The notes under the pieces were generated by a model. It worked only from the letters and a program-made list of their open reading frames with translations. It searched no databases and was not told the origin of the DNA. Below are positions 35,577 through 44,020 of a stretch of DNA of 44,049 nucleotides, piece after piece (position 1 is the first letter of the stretch; each line of letters begins with the position of its first letter). The stretch is taken from positions 1-44,049 of the forward strand of contig JAFQCL010000019.1 in NCBI GenBank assembly GCA_017416425.1, in the 5' to 3' direction. Made by a program: the position numbers and the translations under genes. This stretch comes from Clostridia bacterium. GTDB taxonomy: Bacteria; Bacillota; Clostridia; Christensenellales; CAG-138.

Positions 35577-36119
35577 ATGACATTTGTAGTTTTAATAGTG
35601 ATATTTGCGGTAATTGGATCCGTAATAAGGCTGGGACGCTCCATTTCCGTGGAAGCCAAAAAGGATGCAAAAACGCATACTGATCACCAAACTAAAGAAC
35701 CCACTTTGCGTTCCCGTAATCAAAATGGACGCATGTATGAGGGTGGGGAATATGGAGGTTTAGCGTATGGGCAGATATGCCCCTATTGTGGAAATGAAGC
35801 GGACTCATTTGGCCAGACGTTTTGCATATATTGCGGTCATCGCCTTGATGCGAACAATGGGGCTGAAATAAACAAGGCGGCTGATAAAAAAAGCTCTTTT
35901 AAAAATACGCATGTGGTTCAGCCGTCATTTGGCGGGAAGCATGCGCATATGGAAACTAGTATTACGGGGGGCGCCGAGTGTCCACCTGAGTATGCCTCAA
36001 CTGAGATAGCTACAGAGACGCCTGAGACGGCATCTGCTTGCGCGTTTGATTTGCGATATGCTATAATTGCATCGGAAATTTTAGGTAAACCGCGCGCAAT
36101 GCGCAGATATAAGGGATAA
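35577..36119 (+). CDS. Membrane protein with zinc-ribbon domain
   Basis: A 180-residue protein. A membrane segment at residues 3-19 is followed by a charged linker. A zinc ribbon C68-P-Y-C71 ... C83-I-Y-C86 sits in a C-P-Y-C-G-N / C-I-Y-C-G-H context, and the tail is low-complexity and probably disordered. GGAAGGTGAGG lies upstream of the ATG. It is the last gene of the FloA locus. The second zinc-ribbon membrane protein in one operon suggests a shared role, but the function is unknown. Confidence 0.7.
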   Translation: MTFVVLIVIFAVIGSVIRLGRSISVEAKKDAKTHTDHQTKEPTLRSRNQNGRMYEGGEYGGLAYGQICPYCGNEADSFGQTFCIYCGHRLDANNGAEINKAADKKSSFKNTHVVQPSFGGKHAHMETSITGGAECPPEYASTEIATETPETASACAFDLRYAIIASEILGKPRAMRRYKG

Positions 36120-36132
36120 CGCTTAAAATCTT

Positions 36133-36164
36133 AGTACGGAGACCTGCTACTGGGTCTCTGTGCT
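36133..36164 (+). other. Stem-loop after the FloA locus
   Basis: A 12-bp stem (36133-36144 with 36153-36164, two G-U pairs) encloses an 8-base loop. No T run follows, so termination is uncertain. Confidence 0.5.
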
Positions 36165-36209
36165 AAAATGCAAATTGCGCCTACCTTGCGGATCGGAGGA
36201 GTTTATTTA

Positions 36210-37580
36210 ATGAAAAAAGCCTTTTATATTGCGGCATCGGCAGCTTTGCTGCTACTCATAGTGGTGTTTGCATTCTGGATAATCGAAAAGAATAATTTAA
36301 CGGTACCGTCCATGATTACAAGCACCTTATGTACTCTGATTGTCGGAGTGTTGCTGGTATGCTTTATCGAAAAACTAATAGACTTTTGGGTAAGCAAGGA
36401 GCAGGTGGAGAATAAACCGCTATACCGTAAAGATCGGCTTTCATTAAAGCACCCTTGGGTGAAAATAACCGTATGGATGATAATATCAAGGCTTGCGGTA
36501 TTCCTTATAGCCTATTTCATCTATTGTGTTCAGCGTGATTATCAGGGCGGTATCATCGATGTTTTTGATGATATCTGGCTAAGGTGCGATTCACCCAGCT
36601 ATCTTGGGATAGCGGAACGCTGGTATGTAACAGAGGGCGATCCTATGTATCATATCGTGTTCTTCCCATTCTATCCCTGCCTTATCAAGCTATTTTCGTT
36701 TGTTATTGGGGATTATTTCCTCTCCGCTATGGCGGTGTCCTTTGTAACCAGCATACTGGCGGCGAATGTATTATATGAACTTATAGCGATAGATTATGAC
36801 AGGCGTACAGCCATGAAAACGGTGCTGTTTACATTTATGATGCCTGCCGCACTGTTCTTTTCTGCGCCGATGACGGAGAGCGTATTCCTTTTGGTTTCGG
36901 TAACAAGCTTATTGTTCCTAAGAAAGAAAAACTATCTCTTAGCGGGACTCTTTGGCGCTTTAGCGGCGTTCACAAGGTCCGTTGGCGCCGTGCTTGTGGT
37001 TCCGATAGGGATAGAAGCGGTGCGCGATATAATCGAATTTGTAAGGCTTAAAAAGTGCGGCGTAAAGCAGGTTTTACCAAGAGCGCTTTCGCTGCTCATA
37101 GTTCCGCTTGGAATAGTTGGATATTTGATCATAAACGAAACGGTATGGGGCGATCCGTTCAAGTTCCTTGAGATACAGCAGGATCATTGGAATCAGAGCT
37201 TCGGCTTATTCTTTAACACTGTCGAGTATCAGACCAGGTACTTTATAGATTATCTTAACTCCGATAGGGTAAATGCCGCATTTGGACTCTGGTTTTCCAA
37301 TCTTTTCTGCATATTTGCTTCTTTGATAGTGATGATAATCGGTCGAAAGAAGATGCGTGTTTCCTATATGGGCTTTTTTGGAGCATACTTCATAATTGCC
37401 ATAGGCGTGACATGGCTCCTATCGGCGCCGCGCTATATGCTTGTGATGTTCCCGATAGGATTGTCGCTTGCTACCGTGACTAATACAAAGCTTAAGGAAT
37501 GTGTAACAGCCTGCGTGCTTTCTGTGCTGGCGCTTTTATACCTTGTTGCATTTGTTGCGGGCGGTTTCCAAATTTGGTGA
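36210..37580 (+). CDS. PIG-V-like polytopic glycosyltransferase
   Basis: A 456-residue membrane protein with about 10-12 hydrophobic segments. The first lumenal-type loop has W-x-R-C-D-S-P-S-Y-L-G-I-A, followed by F-F-P-F-Y-P. Then comes P-A-A-L-F-F-S-A-P-M-T-E-S. These are the landmarks of bacterial PIG-V/GT-C mannosyltransferase homologues, which use a polyprenyl-phosphate sugar. The target glycan is unknown. ATG 36210 is chosen because GGAGGA is 9 bases upstream; an in-frame ATG at 36168 lacks a site. The next gene begins 18 bases after the stop. Confidence 0.8.
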   Translation: MKKAFYIAASAALLLLIVVFAFWIIEKNNLTVPSMITSTLCTLIVGVLLVCFIEKLIDFWVSKEQVENKPLYRKDRLSLKHPWVKITVWMIISRLAVFLIAYFIYCVQRDYQGGIIDVFDDIWLRCDSPSYLGIAERWYVTEGDPMYHIVFFPFYPCLIKLFSFVIGDYFLSAMAVSFVTSILAANVLYELIAIDYDRRTAMKTVLFTFMMPAALFFSAPMTESVFLLVSVTSLLFLRKKNYLLAGLFGALAAFTRSVGAVLVVPIGIEAVRDIIEFVRLKKCGVKQVLPRALSLLIVPLGIVGYLIINETVWGDPFKFLEIQQDHWNQSFGLFFNTVEYQTRYFIDYLNSDRVNAAFGLWFSNLFCIFASLIVMIIGRKKMRVSYMGFFGAYFIIAIGVTWLLSAPRYMLVMFPIGLSLATVTNTKLKECVTACVLSVLALLYLVAFVAGGFQIW

Positions 37581-37598
37581 TAAGGAAGGATTTTTGTT

Positions 37599-38126
37599 GT
37601 GAATAGAATATTAATCGTTGTAGATATGCAAAATGATTTTATATCCGGAGCGCTTGGTTCAAGCGATGCAAAGGCCATTGTAAATCAGGTCTTAAACAGC
37701 ATACGAGAAGCAAAAAAAGTCGGCGATACTGTCATATTTACGCTTGATACACATGATGATGATTACATGGCGACCCAAGAGGGAAAAAAACTTCCTGTGC
37801 CGCATTGCGTGAGGGGAACGTGGGGACATCAGCTTGAAAAGGAGCTTCTTTGTGAGATAACGGAGGATATGCCGTTGATTGAAAAACGTACTTTTGGGTC
37901 TATTGAGCTGATCGAGGTCGTGAAACAGCATGTGAATGCGGATACGATAATAGATATCTGCGGCCTTTGCACGGATATTTGCGTTATAAGCAACGCCATG
38001 CTTATAAAAGCGGCATTTCCCGAAAACAGCATAAGGGTGATAGAAAGCGCATGTGCAGGCGTTTCAAGGGAAAGCCACGAAAATGCGCTGAATGCCATGC
38101 GTATGTGCCATATTGATGTAATATGA
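37599..38126 (+). CDS. Isochorismatase-family cysteine hydrolase (nicotinamidase-like)
   Basis: A 175-residue enzyme with the catalytic triad of the family: D9 in V-V-D-M-Q-N-D-F, K96 in E-K-R-T-F-G-S and C124 in G-L-C-T-D-I-C-V. Close relatives hydrolyse nicotinamide to nicotinate. The metal-site residues D-x-H (T-L-D-T-H-D) fit a nicotinamidase but do not prove it. The start is GTG, with AAGGAAGGA about 10 bases upstream. It is probably cotranscribed with the glycosyltransferase. A terminator follows. Confidence 0.88.
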   Translation: MNRILIVVDMQNDFISGALGSSDAKAIVNQVLNSIREAKKVGDTVIFTLDTHDDDYMATQEGKKLPVPHCVRGTWGHQLEKELLCEITEDMPLIEKRTFGSIELIEVVKQHVNADTIIDICGLCTDICVISNAMLIKAAFPENSIRVIESACAGVSRESHENALNAMRMCHIDVI

Positions 38127-38142
38127 TCGGAATTTATAATAA

Positions 38143-38185
38143 AAGACGGCTGCGAGGCTTGCATCTGCGGCCGCTTTTGCTTATA
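38143..38185 (+). terminator. Terminator after the cysteine hydrolase gene
   Basis: AAG/CTT plus CGGCTGC/GCGGCCG stem with one bulged A, followed by TTTTGCTT. Confidence 0.65.
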
Positions 38186-38222
38186 AATCTTAAATAATAT
38201 AGCATCATAGCGTAAAAAGGTA

Positions 38223-38275
38223 TGGATATATTTGAGAGAATGAGTTATAATTTCTATAACGCCCTTTTAAAAGGG
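38223..38275 (+). promoter_or_regulatory. pckA promoter and palindrome
   Basis: TGGATA (38223-38228) and a perfect TATAAT (38246-38251) are 17 bases apart. A 14-bp perfect palindrome CCCTTTTAAAAGGG (38262-38275) lies about 10 bases downstream of the -10, where a regulator could block transcription, and 12 bases before the ribosome site. Confidence 0.55.
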
Positions 38276-38300
38276 TAGCAATACTTGGGAGGATAATGGT

Positions 38301-39872
38301 ATGAAGGACTATATGGAATCGATCGGAATAGTAGCGCCTAAGGCAATATATCGCAATCTATCGCCTGCGGTACTCACCGAGAAGGCTCTTTTGCGCAATG
38401 AAGGCAAGCTTACCGAGACGGGCGCGCTTATCGTTACAACGGGCAAATATACCGGCAGATCACCTAACGATAGATTTGTCGTTGATGTACCCTCGGTGCA
38501 TGACGACATTGATTGGGGAAAGGTCAATGTCCCTATAACGCGTGAAAAGGCCGATTCGATATATGGCAAGATAACAAGCTACCTTCAGGGCAGAGAGTTA
38601 TTTGTATTTGATGGTTTTGCCGGAGCGGATAAAAAATATTCCATGGCAGTTCGAGTTATCAATGAGCTTGCAAGCCAGAACCTGTTTATCCATCAGCTCC
38701 TAATAAGGCCTACGGCAGAGGAGCTTGATAGCTTTGCGCCTGATTTTACAATAATAGCGGCTCCGGGCTTTAAATGCTCACCGGAGATCGATGGAGTAAA
38801 CTCAGAAGCAGCAATAATCGTAGACTTTGAAAAACGCCGCGTAATAATAGCAGGAAGCGCATACGCAGGTGAGATTAAAAAGAGCGTATTCTCCGTTATG
38901 AACTACTATTTGCCAAAGAAAAATGTATTCCCGATGCATTGTTCCGCGAATATAGGTAAAGATGGCGATAGCGCTTTGTTCTTTGGTCTTTCGGGTACAG
39001 GCAAGACCACCCTTTCAGCCGATCCAGAGCGTATGCTCATAGGCGATGACGAGCATGGCTGGTCCGAGGAGGGCGTATTTAACTTTGAAGGCGGCTGCTA
39101 CGCAAAGTGCATAAACCTTTCACAGGAAAATGAACCCCAGATATGGAACGCAATTAAGTTTGGAGCGCTGGTAGAAAACGTAATAATGGATGAGGATACA
39201 AGGAAACTTGATTTTGCTGACGGCACGCTTACGGAAAATACTCGCGTAGGCTATCCTGTTACCTATATTCCAAATTGCGTGATTGAGGGTGTAGGCGGAC
39301 ATCCTAAGACCGTAGTGTTTTTGACCGCAGATGCATTTGGAGTACTGCCTCCCATCTCAAAGCTTGATAAAGATTCAGCAATGTATCATTTTGTATCGGG
39401 ATATACCTCAAAGCTTGCCGGTACCGAGAGGGGAATCGTAGAGCCGCAAACCACATTCTCGACCTGCTTTGGCGCACCCTTCCTGCCGCTGCATCCGTCC
39501 GTATACGCGGAAATGCTCGGAAATCGTATCGATGAGCACGATGCCGATGTATTCCTCATCAATACCGGTTGGGTAGGCGGTGCGTATGGCGTTGGAAGCA
39601 GAATAAAGCTCCGTTACACAAGGGCAATGGTGACTGCGGCGCTCAGGGGCGAGCTTAAGGATGTCGAATATGATATACATCCCGTGTTTAACATCAAATT
39701 CCCAAAGACCTGTCCGAATGTTCCGGATGAAGTTCTAAATCCGCGCGAAATGTGGGCGGATAAGGAGGCTTACGACAAGCAGGCAGTATTGCTTGCGGGC
39801 AAATTTATAGATAATTTTGCGAAATATTCCAACATGCCTCAGCATATAATCGATGCGGGTCCCAGAATATAA
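38301..39872 (+). CDS. pckA: Phosphoenolpyruvate carboxykinase (ATP)
   Basis: A 523-residue enzyme interconverting oxaloacetate + ATP and PEP + CO2 + ADP. The P-loop G-L-S-G-T-G-K-T is at 229-236, and the D-D-E-H-G-W metal/kinase motif follows shortly after. The R-S-P-N-D-R block and the C-terminal R-Y-T-R-A-M are also conserved. The length matches ATP-dependent enzymes rather than the larger GTP type. In fermenting anaerobes it may run toward oxaloacetate to conserve energy. GGGAGG lies about 7-9 bases before the ATG. It is monocistronic. Confidence 0.96.
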   Translation: MKDYMESIGIVAPKAIYRNLSPAVLTEKALLRNEGKLTETGALIVTTGKYTGRSPNDRFVVDVPSVHDDIDWGKVNVPITREKADSIYGKITSYLQGRELFVFDGFAGADKKYSMAVRVINELASQNLFIHQLLIRPTAEELDSFAPDFTIIAAPGFKCSPEIDGVNSEAAIIVDFEKRRVIIAGSAYAGEIKKSVFSVMNYYLPKKNVFPMHCSANIGKDGDSALFFGLSGTGKTTLSADPERMLIGDDEHGWSEEGVFNFEGGCYAKCINLSQENEPQIWNAIKFGALVENVIMDEDTRKLDFADGTLTENTRVGYPVTYIPNCVIEGVGGHPKTVVFLTADAFGVLPPISKLDKDSAMYHFVSGYTSKLAGTERGIVEPQTTFSTCFGAPFLPLHPSVYAEMLGNRIDEHDADVFLINTGWVGGAYGVGSRIKLRYTRAMVTAALRGELKDVEYDIHPVFNIKFPKTCPNVPDEVLNPREMWADKEAYDKQAVLLAGKFIDNFAKYSNMPQHIIDAGPRI

Positions 39873-39883
39873 TCGATAGCTAA

Positions 39884-39920
39884 AAAATAGCGGTCTGAGC
39901 TTCAGACCGCTATTTTACTT
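39884..39920. terminator. Strong bidirectional terminator of pckA
   Basis: A perfect 15-bp stem (39884-39898 with 39902-39916) with a 3-base loop and flanking A and T runs. It serves pckA and the convergent minus-strand gene. Confidence 0.9.
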
Positions 39921-39934
39921 AACCATGCTTTAAT

Positions 39935-40213
39935 TTAAATGAAGACGAATACCGAGGTAGCGGCTGCTATGTTAAAAATTAAAAACAAAGGCATGAGGAG
40001 TTTGAATTTAATCTTCTGTGTTTTGTGGCGAAAAAGACTCATACCGATAAGTCCGCCGAGCGCTCCGCCGATAAAGCCCATTGTGAGGAGCGTGGCTTCG
40101 GGTATGCGCCAAGAGTTATTGACCGCCGCCTTTTTGTCCGCGCCGAAAGCTATAAAACATGCTAAACTGCATATGAATATGTAGCAAAGCAATATTATAT
40201 GAATGGTTTTCAT
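39935..40213 (-). CDS. DUF1294-family membrane protein
   Basis: A 92-residue protein with about three hydrophobic segments. The family landmarks are W-R-I-P-E-A at 35-40, the glycine-rich F-I-G-G-A-L-G-G-L-I-G-M stretch and F-R-H-K-T at 61-65. The function of DUF1294 is not known. It starts 11 bases after the stop of the upstream small P-loop gene, so the two probably form one operon. Confidence 0.85.
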   Translation of the reverse strand: MKTIHIILLCYIFICSLACFIAFGADKKAAVNNSWRIPEATLLTMGFIGGALGGLIGMSLFRHKTQKIKFKLLMPLFLIFNIAAATSVFVFI

Positions 40214-40224
40214 AAAAATTGCTC

Positions 40225-40647
40225 CTATGGTTGGATAGTTATAGAATACTTTTTCAGATAATCCGGGAATTCACCATCCTGAACGCTGATACTTATTATT
40301 AGTTTTATATTGCAGTTTTTTGAAAAGACATCAAGATATTCAAAAAATTGTTCAAGTGTATCCAGGGGATGGTTTACAATCTTTGTAAAGCCATCGATGA
40401 AAATGTACTCAAGATCAAAATCTTGAGCAGCGATGCCGGAAAGGAAGCCCGCGAACATCTTAGGACCATTTATGCCGTATTCGGTCACATCTATGAATCT
40501 TATGGCATGTTTTAAATTATATGTGGCATTTTTTCCTGATGCTATAAACACGCAATTTCCTTTTGCGCTACTCGCGCTCTCATTTGCAAGCGTAAACATA
40601 CGCATTGTTTTTCCGGTTCCTTTGGCACCGTGGATGATCTTTATCAA
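40225..40647 (-). CDS. Small P-loop ATP-binding protein
   Basis: A 140-residue protein. A Walker A motif G-A-K-G-T-G-K-T lies at 7-14. A Walker B-like strand Y-I-F-I-D-G-F occurs about 70 residues later. It is too short to contain a full AAA or kinase domain with accessory parts, so it may be a regulatory ATPase or a minimal NTP-binding protein. I recognise no named family. AAGGAG lies about 5-8 bases upstream of the ATG, and the DUF1294 gene is 11 bases downstream. Confidence 0.75.
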   Translation of the reverse strand: MIKIIHGAKGTGKTMRMFTLANESASSAKGNCVFIASGKNATYNLKHAIRFIDVTEYGINGPKMFAGFLSGIAAQDFDLEYIFIDGFTKIVNHPLDTLEQFFEYLDVFSKNCNIKLIISISVQDGEFPDYLKKYSITIQP

Positions 40648-40779
40648 TGTCTTACTCCTTCTATGATTTTTTACATTATACTATGTGCTGCTTTATCTTT
40701 CAAGCTCAATTTATTTATGCATATATGTGGTGTATAATTAAAAAAATATAAAAAAAGGGTAGTATGTTGACATCGATTA

Positions 40780-40788
40780 TGATATAAT
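40780..40788 (+). promoter_or_regulatory. Extended -10 promoter of the surface protease gene
   Basis: TGATATAAT (TG-n-TATAAT) lies 79 bases before the ATG. A TTGACA at 40767 is only 10 bases upstream, too close to act as its -35. Confidence 0.5.
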
Positions 40789-40793
40789 ACTTT

Positions 40794-40834
40794 TATGACA
40801 AGTAAAGAAATTTTTAGTTTCTTAAATTGTCATA
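40794..40834 (+). other. 5'-UTR hairpin of the surface protease mRNA
   Basis: An outer stem TATGACAA/TTGTCATA (40794-40801 with 40827-40834) and an inner stem AAGAAA/TTTCTT form a long hairpin near the expected mRNA 5' end. It may protect the mRNA. Confidence 0.5.
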
Positions 40835-40867
40835 TTTATTCTGAGAATTTTTAAGGAGGAAACATTA

Positions 40868-43615
40868 ATGAAGTTAACAAAGAGACTTGTTGGCCTTATC
40901 GTCGCTCTTGTGATGGTGGTTTCCAGCTTCGCTTCCGTTGCTTCCGCTATCGACTTTGATGTCGTGATTATGAGCGATGCAAGAAAGCTTGATCAGCTGT
41001 ATTCTGCCTGGGACGAGATCGAAGCATATGAGGCGACAGTTGAGACCCGTAGCAATGATGATAAAGCTATACTTGAGGAGATGTATGACTTTATCAGTGA
41101 ACTCGACGAGGTCATTGAGATCGAGTGGGGTAGCGATGAATATTTCAGCTTCCGTTTCTCATCCGGTCTTTGGAGCGAGTATCACCGTTTTGAAGCGAAA
41201 GATGCCGGTCAGGCGGCAGCAGAGATGCAGGCAATTGCCGATGCATTTGCGGCGCTTGACACAAAGGACATCACCCCTGTTGACAGCATTAACATCGGCG
41301 TATACAGCCCCTATTATGGCAATGACAGCAACTTTACCCAGAACTATCTTCAGGCGGCTAATGCGATGAAGGAAGTTCTTGGCGATGGTTGCACCGTTGA
41401 GTCATGGTATGGCTACGGCTATGATTGGAGCACCGGCTCCGGTAACGTTGTAAACTTCCAGAATTGGGATCGTTATGGCGTGATCATCGTTGACAGCCAC
41501 GGCTCCGCAAGCGGCGGAAAAAGCTGGATCTGGTGTCCGGTACCCGGTACCTATGATCAGCAGGACGTTGCCGACGGCCATCTCCTCTATTCCGGCGGTG
41601 AAATCGCTGTATCCGGTACATACATTGAGAAGTACTGCGATCTGCCCAATAGCTTTGTCTATATGGGAATCTGCGAAGGCATGAAACAGCTCGGTACCGC
41701 TGAAGCACTCCTTCGTGCAGGCGCGGGTTTTGTTTGCGGCTATACCGAGAGCGTTACCTTCTATTATGATGGTCTTATGATGGCCACCATCTGCGCGGCG
41801 CTCGTAACCGAGTCAGACGTTGAACCCGGCCGCACCATGACCGCTGAGGAGGCTTGCCTCCATGCTCAGGGTGTGCATGGTGACATCGATCCTTATGGTG
41901 AAGCTGTTCTTATCTGGCGCGGTAACAGCGACCTCGTTGTTCAGGAGAATCCTGTTCCGGTAACCGGTGTGAACATCGTTGAGAGCAGTGTTGATCTTTA
42001 TCTCAACAATGAGTATACATTTGAGTTTGTAACTACTCCCGAGGATGCTAACGGCTATACCGTTGAGTGGAGCAGCAGCAATACCAATGTTGCGACTGTT
42101 GATAGCGCTACAGGCCTTATCACCGTGACAGGCACCGGTGAAGCTGAGATCACCCTTACTGTAACCGATACCCACGAGCCTAACGGCGCAAGCTATTCCG
42201 ATACCGCTACCGTGAACGTATTGGGCTCAATGCCTCTTGATGGCTTTGAGATCACCCCCACTGAGATCGAACTCTATCCCGGCGCTGAGAGCGTGCAGAT
42301 CGAGTGTATCTTCACTCCTGAAAATGCTTCTAATAAGGAAGTTATATGGGAGAGCGCAGATGAAAATATCGCTACCGTAGTTGATGGTCTTGTAACCGCA
42401 GGCGTCCAGGCTGGTACTACCACAATCACTGCTACTACCGTTGAAGGCGGCTACACCGCTACAGCAACCGTATCGGTCGTAACCCTTAACGAAGCTCTTA
42501 ATGTACCCGGCGGTACGCTTATCTTCGAAACTTCAAGCAATTATCCTTGGGAGCTTGCAAACAGCAGCGACAGAACCTTTGCGGTTTCCGGTAATAGAGG
42601 CGTGAACAACAGCACCTCAACTCTTACCACTACTGTTGAGCTTGAAGCGGATGATGTCATTACATTTGACTACTCGGTATCCTCCGAGTCAAACTATGAT
42701 AAGCTGGTATTTAAAGTAAACGGCAGCCAGATATTCCAGAAATCCGGCTCCGTTGCATGGACCACCTATACTTATGTTGCGGATACCGCCGGTGAGTATA
42801 CCTTTGAGTGGAGCTACAGCAAGGATTCCAGCGTGAACAGCGGTGATGACCGCGCTTGTGTTGACAATGTATATGCGGGTGAGCCGACCGATGATCCCAA
42901 CCCGCCGTCAGATGGCCTTATCTACGGTACTTCATTCGAGCTTCAGTCAGAAGTAAACGAATGGACTTGCCTCGATGAGGATGGCGACGGCTACAACTGG
43001 ATTTGGAGTGGTGATGAGCAGAGCCTCTACACCGCATATGAAGGTGAACATGTAATGAGCTCCGCTTCATATGTAAACGATGGCTGGGGCGGCGGTGCGC
43101 CTGTAAACCCGGACAACTGGCTCGTAAGCCCTGTAGTTGATATTCCTGCGAATGCAACCGACGCTTATGTAAGCTTCTGGTATGTAGGACAGGATGAATC
43201 CTGGGCAGAAGAAACCTTCGGCGTATATGTAAGTACCGATGGCGGCGACACTTGGAGCAATGAGCTTGGATATTATGTAGCAAGCGACGAATACCAGAAT
43301 GCTGTTATTGACCTTACCGCATATGCCGGCGAGTCTGTAAACATCGCTATCCGTCACTATGACATAACCGATATGTTCATGCTGAACATCGATCTCTTTG
43401 AGGTTTATGCAACCACCGACGGCGATGTTATGCTGGGTGATGCGGACGAAGACGGTGAAGTTGATTCACTCGATGCGTTGCTTATACTCAGGTATAGCAT
43501 AGATATCATTGGGGCAGATGAACTCAACCTTGAGAATGCCGATGTGAATCAGGATGGTGTTGTCAATGGTATGGATGCTCTCTTAGTGCTCCGAATGGCA
43601 TTGAATATTGGATGA
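40868..43615 (+). CDS. Secreted multidomain protein: clan CD-like peptidase, Ig-like domains, anchor-J domain and dockerin
   Basis: A 915-residue exported protein. The signal peptide ends near A27 (S-V-A-S-A). A caspase/gingipain-type domain (about 95-355) shows a His/Cys dyad: H211 in V-D-S-H-G and C269 in M-G-I-C-E-G, each after a hydrophobic strand. Two Big_2-type Ig-like domains follow (about 362-453 and 455-545). A beta-sandwich region (about 548-675) leads to a choice-of-anchor-J/cleaved-adhesin-like domain (about 685-850). The C-terminus (857-915) is a type I dockerin with two calcium loops, D-A-D-E-D-G-E-V-D and D-V-N-Q-D-G-V-V-N. Peptidase activity is inferred only from the dyad and order. 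AAGGAGG lies about 9 bases before the ATG. Confidence 0.85.
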   Translation: MKLTKRLVGLIVALVMVVSSFASVASAIDFDVVIMSDARKLDQLYSAWDEIEAYEATVETRSNDDKAILEEMYDFISELDEVIEIEWGSDEYFSFRFSSGLWSEYHRFEAKDAGQAAAEMQAIADAFAALDTKDITPVDSINIGVYSPYYGNDSNFTQNYLQAANAMKEVLGDGCTVESWYGYGYDWSTGSGNVVNFQNWDRYGVIIVDSHGSASGGKSWIWCPVPGTYDQQDVADGHLLYSGGEIAVSGTYIEKYCDLPNSFVYMGICEGMKQLGTAEALLRAGAGFVCGYTESVTFYYDGLMMATICAALVTESDVEPGRTMTAEEACLHAQGVHGDIDPYGEAVLIWRGNSDLVVQENPVPVTGVNIVESSVDLYLNNEYTFEFVTTPEDANGYTVEWSSSNTNVATVDSATGLITVTGTGEAEITLTVTDTHEPNGASYSDTATVNVLGSMPLDGFEITPTEIELYPGAESVQIECIFTPENASNKEVIWESADENIATVVDGLVTAGVQAGTTTITATTVEGGYTATATVSVVTLNEALNVPGGTLIFETSSNYPWELANSSDRTFAVSGNRGVNNSTSTLTTTVELEADDVITFDYSVSSESNYDKLVFKVNGSQIFQKSGSVAWTTYTYVADTAGEYTFEWSYSKDSSVNSGDDRACVDNVYAGEPTDDPNPPSDGLIYGTSFELQSEVNEWTCLDEDGDGYNWIWSGDEQSLYTAYEGEHVMSSASYVNDGWGGGAPVNPDNWLVSPVVDIPANATDAYVSFWYVGQDESWAEETFGVYVSTDGGDTWSNELGYYVASDEYQNAVIDLTAYAGESVNIAIRHYDITDMFMLNIDLFEVYATTDGDVMLGDADEDGEVDSLDALLILRYSIDIIGADELNLENADVNQDGVVNGMDALLVLRMALNIG

Positions 43616-43837
43616 CAAGTGAATATCGATAGCAATATAGCAAATTAAATGAAATGGGACTGCCGGGAAGCGTTGGAATGATCGCCGTGGCAGTCCTTAT
43701 TTTGTTTATTATAGAGTGGACTGGGTGCATAGCAGCAGAATCATGCAATATAGCCGTATAAATACCATATTATGGGCGAAGCCCAGACCGCCCTCCAACG
43801 TTAATGCCTCACCTGTCATATATAGGTTTATGCAACC
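43401..43837 (+). repeat. 14-bp direct repeat flanking the dockerin-coding segment
   Basis: AGGTTTATGCAACC occurs at 43401-43414 (inside the gene, just before the dockerin) and again at 43824-43837 (start of the orphan anchor tail). Both copies are in the same reading phase (V-Y-A-T) and are followed shortly by GGCGATG. The coordinates span both copies. Confidence 0.8.
43657..43707 (+). terminator. Terminator after the dockerin protein gene
   Basis: Stem GGACTGCC/GGCAGTCC (43657-43664 with 43689-43696) with a long loop, followed by TTATTTTGTTT. Confidence 0.6.
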
Positions 43838-43987
43838 CTTGGCGATGAGCCCGATCCGACTGATGAACCGCAGCCCACTGAAGACCCCGGTCCGCAACCT
43901 CCGATCACCGGTGGTGTAGCGCTGACCGCAATGGCTATCATGGCTGTAGTAACCGGTGCTGGCGTAGTTCTCTTCAAAAAGAGATAA
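43826..43987 (+). pseudogene. Orphan C-terminal sortase-anchor fragment
   Basis: A 53-codon open stretch after an in-frame TAG at 43823, with no start codon or ribosome site at its head. It reads V-Y-A-T-L-G-D-E-P, then a Pro/Glu/Thr-rich stalk, then P-P-I-T-G at fragment residues 25-29. A hydrophobic stretch and the basic tail F-K-K-R end it. This is a typical LPxTG-like wall-sorting signal. Its first codons match the V-Y-A-T segment before the dockerin of the upstream gene. I read it as the remnant of an older or paralogous wall-anchored C-terminus. Confidence 0.75.
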
Positions 43988-44020
43988 GCTAAATTCTCCG
44001 AATAATAAAACATAAGTTTT

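Noticed and set aside
40767..40788. TTGACA followed by TATAAT as a classical promoter for the protease gene
   Set aside because: The spacing is only 10 bases, far below the 16-18 needed. The extended -10 element alone is the better reading.
43709..43897. Minus-strand 62-codon frame with a G-E-A-L-T-L-E-G-G-L-G-F segment
   Set aside because: It looks slightly protein-like, but it has no ribosome site, overlaps the anchor tail antisense, and I could not match it to any family.
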